Shown here: in pieces, positions 8,731 through 13,602 of the stretch
Layout of the letters: each line of letters begins with the position of its first letter
Numbering within the stretch: the first letter of the stretch is position 1
NCBI GenBank assembly: GCA_937871685.1
Contig: CALMOL010000157.1
Location: 6,602 to 20,203, forward strand
Length of the DNA: 13,602 bases
Reading direction: 5' to 3'
From: an uncultured Verrucomicrobiota bacterium
GTDB lineage: Bacteria; Verrucomicrobiota; Verrucomicrobiia; Chthoniobacterales; SZAS-18
Notes under the pieces: generated by a model
Seen by the model: only the letters and a program-made list of their open reading frames with translations
Told to the model about the DNA's origin: nothing
Database searches by the model: none
Program-made: the position numbers and the translations under genes

Positions 8731-9933
8731 TCACCGCCCGGCCGGCGCCCGATCCGCGGCGTCGCGCACCATGCGCAGCAGCCCGGCGAGGCCTGCCTGC
8801 TCAGCGGGGCCGAACTCCGTGGCGCGCACCGCTCCCTCCGCCTCGCGCAGCAAGTCCTCGATGCGGCGGCGCAGGCGAGTCACCGCGCCGCTCTTGGAGA
8901 TCAGCTCGCGCGCCTTGGAAACGGTGGCGTCGCTGGGCCCGGCCGCGGAGAAGCACAGTTGCAGCAGGCCGCGGTCAGTCTCTCCAAGCATCTCGAACGC
9001 GGTGTGGACCAGCACCGTCTTCTTGCCCTCCAGGATATCGGCCGGCACGTCCAGGTCGCTCACCTCGAAGCGGGCGAACTCCAGCAGATCGTTCTGAATT
9101 TGGAACGCCAGGCCCGCCGGCCGCGCCACCGCCTCCAGGCAGGCCACAGCCGCGGGGTCCGCGCCGGCCAGCGTGGCACCCATCGCCAGCGGACACTCGA
9201 TGGTGTAGCGAGTCGTCTTGAGCAGATACATCCTCTCGATCTCGGCGAGCGTGAGCTTGGAGATGTCACGCGAGCCGTAAAGGATGTCGGCCGCCTCGCC
9301 GAAGCCGGTCTCCATCAAGCAGCCGAGCAGCAGCCGGCCCAGTTGCACGCGGAGCGCGGCCGGCACGCTTTCGGCCTCCAGCAGGCATTGCTGCGCGAGG
9401 GCGAAGAGGATGTCGCCCAGCACCAGCGAGAGGTTTTTGCCCGTGCGACTGCGGTCCGCGAAGGCCGGCAGCCGGGCCTCCAGCACGCGATGCAGCGTGG
9501 GCCGGCCGCGGCGCGTCTCGGAGCGATCGATGATGTCGTCGTGGATGAGGATGAAGCCGTGCAGCAGCTCCAGGCTCGCGCCGACGGCGAGGAGATCGCG
9601 CCCCGTCACCGCCGGCGATCCCTCCCGCTGGAACACGCGGTGCGCGAGCAGGAAGAGCAGCGGGCGCAGGCGCTTCCCCGGCCGACACACGAACTCGGCC
9701 GCGTCGTCATAGAGCGTGGTGTGGAGCACGCCCTCCGCGTAGGTTGGCCGTGCCGCGGCGAAGTAGGCCGCCATGAAGTCGTCCACCGCCGCCTGCATCC
9801 GCCCGAGTTCGGCGGATCCCACCAGCGCCCGGCCCTCGGCCGGCCGGCCCGCCCCGCCCCCCGCCGCAACCGCGACCACCAGCGCCGCCCCCGCCGCGGA
9901 GTTGGGACAGGAACGCGCGGCCACGCTTGCCAT
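8731..9933 (-). CDS. Trans-polyprenyl diphosphate synthase family protein
   Basis: About 400 residues from the ATG at 9933; chain-elongating prenyltransferase that condenses isopentenyl diphosphate with allylic diphosphates to make geranylgeranyl- or longer isoprenoid chains. Landmarks in that numbering: GKRLRP at 86-91 for diphosphate binding, the first Asp-rich motif HDDIIDRSETRRGRPTLH beginning at 131 (D132, D133, D136), LVLGDILF, then FQIQNDLLEF at 277-286, where the second Asp-rich motif normally reads DDxxD but here is N-D-L-L-E. The first 37 residues are Ala/Gly-rich and unlike the family, so a GTG at 9822 (363 residues) is an alternative start. The gene is divergent from thiH. The altered second motif could change cofactor binding or product; geranylgeranyl, farnesyl and quinone side-chain synthesis are all possible. 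Confidence 0.9.
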   Translation of the reverse strand: MASVAARSCPNSAAGAALVVAVAAGGGAGRPAEGRALVGSAELGRMQAAVDDFMAAYFAAARPTYAEGVLHTTLYDDAAEFVCRPGKRLRPLLFLLAHRVFQREGSPAVTGRDLLAVGASLELLHGFILIHDDIIDRSETRRGRPTLHRVLEARLPAFADRSRTGKNLSLVLGDILFALAQQCLLEAESVPAALRVQLGRLLLGCLMETGFGEAADILYGSRDISKLTLAEIERMYLLKTTRYTIECPLAMGATLAGADPAAVACLEAVARPAGLAFQIQNDLLEFARFEVSDLDVPADILEGKKTVLVHTAFEMLGETDRGLLQLCFSAAGPSDATVSKARELISKSGAVTRLRRRIEDLLREAEGAVRATEFGPAEQAGLAGLLRMVRDAADRAPAGR

Positions 9934-10011
9934 ACGGATAGGACGCGAATTCGGATGCCCGAAGGCTTGCCGCCGCCTAAGGTCAGAACCCTTGCCCGTC
10001 AACTGCCGCCG

Positions 10012-11142
10012 ATGGCATTTTCGCAGTCCCGCGACGCCGTCCTAGCGTCACCCTCTCCCCTTGCCCGCCGCTTTGCCGCGCTCCTGGAGCCGTGCGCCGA
10101 CGCCGAGCTGGAGGCACGCGCCTCCCGGGCCGCTGCCCTCACGCGCCGGCATTTCGGCCAGGCAATGCGCCTGTTTGCGCCGCTTTACCTCTCGAACGAG
10201 TGCGTGAACAACTGCGCCTATTGCGGCTTCTCGCGCGACAATCCCATCCTGCGCGTCTCGCTCACCCCGGACGACGTGGTCCGCGAGGCGCGCCACCTTG
10301 CCGCGGAGGGCTTCCGCAACCTCCTCCTCGTCGCCGGCGAGCATCCCAAGTGGGTCTCGGGCGGCTACGTGGAGGCATGCGTCCGCCGCGTGCGCGACGA
10401 GGCCGGCATCCCGGGCGTCTCCCTCGAGCTCGGCCCGCTCTCCGTGGAGCAATACGCGCCGCTCGTCGCGGCCGGCGCGGAGGGCCTCGTCGTCTATCAG
10501 GAGACCTATCATCGCGAGACCTATGCCGAGCTTCACACCGCCGGCCCCAAGCGCGACTGGGCTTGGCGCCTGGATACCCCCGAGCGTGCCCACGAGGCCG
10601 GCTTCCGCCGCCTCGGTCTTGGTGCGCTCTTCGGCCTGCACCCCGACTGGCGCTGGGAGGCGCGCGCGCTCGCCGCGCATCTAGAATGGCTCCTGCGCGC
10701 CGCGTGGCGCGCGCACCTCACCGTGGCCTTGCCACGCCTGCGGCCGGCGGCGGGCGAGTTCCAGCCACGCGGCGTCCTCCCCGACCGCGAGTGGGTGCAA
10801 CTTGCCCTCGCCCTGCGCGAGTGCTTCCCCCAGGTAGGCCTCGTGCTGAGCACGCGCGAACCGGCTGCCTTGCGTGACGCCGTGGCGCCACTTGGCTATA
10901 CCTTGATGAGCGCCGGCTCCCACACCGAGCCGGGCGGCTACACCGGCGCGGGTTCCGATGACCTCCACCTCACCGTGCGCGGCCGTCGGCAGGAACTGAC
11001 CGCGAACGGAGACGACCACGTCGCCACGCGTGCCACCGGACAGTTCGAAATCGCCGACGGTCGCTCCCCCGCTGCCGTTGCCGATGCCCTGCGCGCCCGA
11101 GGTTTGGAACCGGTGTGGAAGGATTGGGACCACGGGCTGTAA
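10012..11142 (+). CDS. thiH: ThiH, 2-iminoacetate synthase
   Basis: 376-residue radical SAM enzyme (family length about 377) that cleaves tyrosine to dehydroglycine and p-cresol, supplying the thiazole of thiamine. The cluster motif is SNECVNNCAYCGF with C64, C68 and C71 (CX3CX2C). Other ThiH-specific stretches are VVYQETYHRETYAELHTAGPKRDWAWRLDTPERAHEAGFRRLGLGALFGL, LPRLRPAAGEFQP and MSAGSHTEPGGYTG, and the end DALRARGLEPVWKDWDHGL. The frame is open far upstream, but that part is antisense to the polyprenyl synthase gene. ATG 9955 is an alternative start that would add 19 residues and has AGGA about 11 bases upstream. No thiC, thiG, thiS or thiF is nearby, and I saw no TPP riboswitch pattern upstream. 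Confidence 0.95.
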   Translation: MAFSQSRDAVLASPSPLARRFAALLEPCADAELEARASRAAALTRRHFGQAMRLFAPLYLSNECVNNCAYCGFSRDNPILRVSLTPDDVVREARHLAAEGFRNLLLVAGEHPKWVSGGYVEACVRRVRDEAGIPGVSLELGPLSVEQYAPLVAAGAEGLVVYQETYHRETYAELHTAGPKRDWAWRLDTPERAHEAGFRRLGLGALFGLHPDWRWEARALAAHLEWLLRAAWRAHLTVALPRLRPAAGEFQPRGVLPDREWVQLALALRECFPQVGLVLSTREPAALRDAVAPLGYTLMSAGSHTEPGGYTGAGSDDLHLTVRGRRQELTANGDDHVATRATGQFEIADGRSPAAVADALRARGLEPVWKDWDHGL

Positions 11143-11144
11143 AA

Positions 11145-11193
11145 AAAATCGCCGCGCCCGCTTTTTTTTGCTTGCCGGCTCGGCGGCGATTTT
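11145..11193 (+). terminator. Hairpin with A and T tracts after thiH
   Basis: Directly after the thiH stop, AAAATCGCCGC (11145-11155) pairs perfectly with GCGGCGATTTT (11183-11193), followed by GTTTTC. The 27-base loop contains a run of eight T, and the left arm begins in a run of eight A (11141-11148), so an alternative A8/T8 stem is possible. The symmetry of A and T tracts suggests a terminator that could work in either direction. The large loop makes it weaker than the one at 12237. It separates thiH from the PEP-CTERM gene 28 bases downstream. Confidence 0.7.
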
Positions 11194-11220
11194 GTTTTCT
11201 GGCCGGCACCTCCCAGACCC

Positions 11221-12207
11221 ATGAAACCGCACTCCTTCCTTCCCCTCGCCGCGCTGGCCCTGCTTGGCCTCGCCGGCCCGGCCGCCGGCCAAGGTTCCGG
11301 CACCACCCTCTACGCCCTGACTTCTGGCAACCAGATCGTCACGGTGAACTCGGCCAATCCCGACACGGCGCTTTCCACCGTGAGCGTGACCAATCTCGCG
11401 GCGGGCGAGAGCCTTTTCTCCATCGACTTCCGGCCCGGCAACGGCCTGCTCTACGGCGTCGCCACCAACACGGGCACGGGCTCATCCACCCTCTACACCA
11501 TCAATCCCGCCACCGGCTCGGCCACCGTGGTCGGATCCGCTGGCGGCATCGTCCTGTCCGAGGGGGCCAACCCGGTGATAGACTTCAACCCCACGAATTC
11601 GCCCAACGACCGCCTCCGCTTGCTCAACGGCAACGGCAATCTCCGCGTCAATCCCGGCACCGGCACCATCTCCAACACCGACACCACGCTTTTCTACGCG
11701 GCCGGGGGGAAGGATTCGCCGAACATTCGCGGAATCGCTTACACGAACTCTTTCGCGGGCGCAGCTTCCACGACGCTCTACGGCGTGGACGTTAACCGGG
11801 GCGATCTCGTCACCATCGGCGGCCCGAACACGAGTCCCTCCCCCAACCTGGGCCAAGTTTTCTCGGTCGGCTCCCTGGGCCTTGTTTTTCAGGATCCCAC
11901 GAACCTCGGCTTCGAGATCCTCGGCACCGGCGAGGCGTTTCTGGCGGCGGCCGCCTTCCTCCCCACCCAGGACGGCCCCTCGCTCGTGCAACCTGAGGGC
12001 ACCCTTTTCAGATCGCTGTTTTCCATCAACCTCACCACTGGAGCAGCCACGCGGATCGGCGGCTTTGCCACGAACACAGGGTTCTCTTTCATCTCGCTCA
12101 CCGCGGCCCCCGTCCCCGTGCCGGAGCCGTCCACCGTGGCGCTCGTGGCCGCGGCCGGCGCGCTCGGCGTGGCCCGCGCGGTGCGTCGCCGGCGAAAGGA
12201 AACCTGA
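11221..12207 (+). CDS. Secreted DUF4394 protein with PEP-CTERM sorting signal
   Basis: 328-residue exported protein. Residues 1-23 form a signal peptide (MKPHSFLPLAALALLGLAG... with cleavage likely after AAG). The body is DUF4394-like: TTLYALTSGNQIVTVNSANP, then AAGESLFSIDFRPGNGLLYG, STLYTINPATGSATVVG, VIDFNPTNSPNDRLRLLNGNGNLRVNPGTG, and TTLYGVDVNRGDLVTIGGPN, giving strand-rich repeats spaced like a beta-propeller. The C terminus is a PEP-CTERM tail: VPEPS at 300-304, a hydrophobic stretch, then AVRRRRKET. Such tails direct proteins to exosortase-type sorting in Gram-negative biofilm-forming bacteria. No exosortase gene is in view. The function of DUF4394 is unknown. It starts 28 bases after the thiH hairpin without a clear Shine-Dalgarno sequence and ends before a strong terminator. 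Confidence 0.93.
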   Translation: MKPHSFLPLAALALLGLAGPAAGQGSGTTLYALTSGNQIVTVNSANPDTALSTVSVTNLAAGESLFSIDFRPGNGLLYGVATNTGTGSSTLYTINPATGSATVVGSAGGIVLSEGANPVIDFNPTNSPNDRLRLLNGNGNLRVNPGTGTISNTDTTLFYAAGGKDSPNIRGIAYTNSFAGAASTTLYGVDVNRGDLVTIGGPNTSPSPNLGQVFSVGSLGLVFQDPTNLGFEILGTGEAFLAAAAFLPTQDGPSLVQPEGTLFRSLFSINLTTGAATRIGGFATNTGFSFISLTAAPVPVPEPSTVALVAAAGALGVARAVRRRRKET

Positions 12208-12236
12208 GCGGGCTCGGCCGCGCGCGACCGCTTTTC

Positions 12237-12270
12237 CGGGCGGAAGGACTGGCTCCTTCCGCCCGTTTTT
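12237..12270 (+). terminator. Intrinsic terminator after the PEP-CTERM gene
   Basis: CGGGCGGAAGGA (12237-12248) pairs perfectly over 12 bp with TCCTTCCGCCCG (12254-12265), with a 5-base loop CTGGC, followed immediately by five T (12266-12270). This is a textbook rho-independent terminator 30 bases after the stop codon at 12207. It isolates the DUF4394/PEP-CTERM gene from dnaX, which therefore needs its own promoter in the roughly 100 bases that follow. Confidence 0.92.
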
Positions 12271-12370
12271 ATGCGCGAGACGAGCGGGCCCGTCGCCGAA
12301 AAATCGTGGGCGCCATGGCACGCACGCTTTTCCCGTTTGCCGCCGGGGGGAACGGCGCGAGGCTCTTCGC

Positions 12371-13602
12371 GTGAGTTCCCGCGCCGCCGCCGTTTCCCCC
12401 GCTGCCCCGTATCAGGTTTTCGCGCGCAAATACCGCCCGCAGACCTTTGGCGAGGTCGTCGGCCAGGACCACGTCGTCCAGACGCTCCAGAATGCCCTGC
12501 GCTCCAAGCGCCTCGCCCAGGCCTGGCTCTTCGTCGGCCCGCGCGGCATCGGGAAGACGACCACCGCGCGCATCCTCGCCAAGGCCCTTTGCTGCGAGCG
12601 CGGCGGCCCCACGCCCGACCCCTGCGGCGTGTGCTCCAACTGCCGCGAGATCGCCGACGGCCGCTCGCTCGACGTGATCGAGATCGACGGCGCGTCGAAC
12701 AACTCCGTCGAGTCCGCCCGCGAGCTCATCGAGAACTCGCGCTTCGCCCCCGCCAAGTCGCCCTTCAAGATCTACCTCATCGACGAGGTTCACATGCTCT
12801 CGAAGGCGGCCTTCAACGCCCTTCTCAAGACGCTGGAGGAGCCGCCGCCGCACGTGAAGTTCATCTTCGCCACCACGGAGGCCGACAAGGTTCTGCCGAC
12901 CATCCTCTCGCGCTGCCAGCGCTTTGACCTCAGGCGCATCCCGGCGCCCCTGATCTCCCAGCACCTGCGGCACATCGCCGACCAGGAAAAGGTCCGCCTG
13001 CCCGAGGACGCCGCCTTCGCCGTGGCGCGCGGCGCGCAGGGCGGCCTGCGCGACGCCGAGTCCATGCTCGACCAGCTCGTCTCCTTCTGCGGCGACGAGG
13101 TGACGGCCGAGGACGTGCGCGGGGTTTTCGGTTTCACCGCCCCCGAGCGCGTGGCCGCGCTGGCGGACCAATTGTTCGGCCGCGACGCCGCCGGCGCGCT
13201 CGCGTGGCTCGACGAGGAGGCCGCCGCCGGCCGCGATCTCCTGCGCGCGCTGGCCGACCTCATCGCTCATCTCCGTAATCTTCTCGTCGCCCGCCACGCG
13301 CCCGACTCGCTCGCCGCCGAGCTGGACGAGGCGATGCTCGCCCGCGTCAAGGAGCAGTCCGCCGCCATGGAAGCTGGCCGCCTCATGGAGCTGATCGACC
13401 ACTTCGGCGCCGCCGAGCAGCGCATCAAGTGGGCACCCGACCGCAAGCTCCACTTCGAGATCGCGCTCATCAAGGCGACCCAGATGCTCGGCCAAGCCAC
13501 GCTCGACGACGTGATCGACTCCCTCGCCGCGCTCCGCGGCGGGGGCGGCGAAAACGGGCGCCGTGCCCCCTCCGGCACCCCCGCCCCGCCTGCCAACAAT
13601 CC
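12371..13602 (+). CDS. dnaX: DNA polymerase III subunit tau/gamma, 5' portion
   Basis: First 410 codons of the clamp-loader ATPase; the gene runs off the window. It starts at GTG 12371, with GAGG at 12359-12362 as ribosome binding site (8-base spacing); this is the clearest Shine-Dalgarno sequence in the window after that of ATG 7069. Domain I begins YQVFARKYRPQTFGEVVGQ at 14-32. Walker A is GPRGIGKTT (56-64). The zinc-binding Cys set is C75 with C85, C88 and C91 (PCGVCSNC). Walker B is LIDEVHML at 136-143, followed by NALLKTLEEPPPHVKFIFATTE and the arginine finger SRCQRF (R181). Domain III follows to about 380, then a Gly/Pro-rich linker begins. An alternative ATG at 12315 is out of frame. 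The frameshift site for gamma, if any, lies beyond the window. Confidence 0.96.
   Translation, partial: MSSRAAAVSPAAPYQVFARKYRPQTFGEVVGQDHVVQTLQNALRSKRLAQAWLFVGPRGIGKTTTARILAKALCCERGGPTPDPCGVCSNCREIADGRSLDVIEIDGASNNSVESARELIENSRFAPAKSPFKIYLIDEVHMLSKAAFNALLKTLEEPPPHVKFIFATTEADKVLPTILSRCQRFDLRRIPAPLISQHLRHIADQEKVRLPEDAAFAVARGAQGGLRDAESMLDQLVSFCGDEVTAEDVRGVFGFTAPERVAALADQLFGRDAAGALAWLDEEAAAGRDLLRALADLIAHLRNLLVARHAPDSLAAELDEAMLARVKEQSAAMEAGRLMELIDHFGAAEQRIKWAPDRKLHFEIALIKATQMLGQATLDDVIDSLAALRGGGGENGRRAPSGTPAPPANN

Noticed and set aside
8578..9954. A very long open frame continuing upstream of thiH, suggesting a fusion protein of about 850 residues
   Set aside because: The upstream part is antisense to the polyprenyl synthase gene, is low-complexity in translation and shows no domain; ThiH from 10012 is already full length.
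9934..10011. Possible TPP riboswitch before thiH
   Set aside because: The spacing is too short and I see none of the conserved thi-box segments, such as a CUGAGA-type core.
12271..12927. ATG-started + strand frame after the terminator
   Set aside because: It overlaps dnaX in another frame and gives an Arg/Pro-rich shadow translation; dnaX starts at GTG 12371.
12269..13495. Open frame of 408 codons on the - strand
   Set aside because: Antisense to dnaX, whose motifs are all present; the translation is Ala/Gly/Leu-rich with no recognisable family.

Overview
The window is a GC-rich bacterial chromosome segment. The organism is probably a member of the Verrucomicrobiota or a close PVC-group relative. 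That is inferred from three things: a Fur-type gene fused by overlap to a sufCBD cluster, a secreted DUF4394 protein with a VPEP C-terminal sorting tail (PEP-CTERM), and very few Shine-Dalgarno sequences. It cannot be proved from the sequence alone. There are 13 protein-coding genes. No rRNA, tRNA, CRISPR array, IS element or phage gene was recognised.

Region 1 (about 100-5716, + strand) is an iron-sulfur cluster assembly operon with passengers. A short AT-rich island holds an 11-bp perfect palindrome that resembles a Fur/PerR operator. It lies just upstream of a Fur-family repressor gene (156-632). The repressor gene overlaps sufC (629-1387), followed by sufB (1423-2832). Two non-suf genes then sit between sufB and sufD: a 77-residue protein of unknown function (2829-3062) and a small MNT-type nucleotidyltransferase-like protein (3055-3567). 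Then come sufD (3572-4966), another small orphan protein (4998-5222) and yajQ (5225-5716). Overlaps of 4-8 bases or gaps of 2-35 bases join all eight genes, so they probably share transcripts. SufB, SufC and SufD together form the SufBC2D scaffold. No cysteine desulfurase (sufS) or sulfur-transfer protein (sufE/sufU) is in view.

Region 2 (5726-8726) holds an orphan sugar-type ABC solute-binding lipoprotein on the - strand, convergent with yajQ. Head-to-head with it is a + strand pair: a single-cysteine DsbA/FrnE-like thioredoxin-fold protein and a DUF3445 (heme-dependent oxidative N-demethylase family) protein. The DUF3445 gene carries an in-frame palindromic insert of about 150 bp.

Region 3 (8731-11142) has a - strand trans-polyprenyl diphosphate synthase, convergent with the DUF3445 gene and divergent from a + strand thiH (thiamine thiazole synthesis). 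A hairpin with flanking A and T tracts follows thiH.

Region 4 (11221-13602) has a DUF4394/PEP-CTERM secreted protein that ends at a textbook intrinsic terminator. It is followed by the 5' two-thirds or so of dnaX (DNA polymerase III tau/gamma), which starts at GTG 12371 and runs off the window.

The points most worth a second look are the repressor's cysteine at a usual metal-ligand position together with the operator-like palindrome, the nucleotidyltransferase pair embedded in the suf operon, and the protein-coding palindromic element in the DUF3445 gene.
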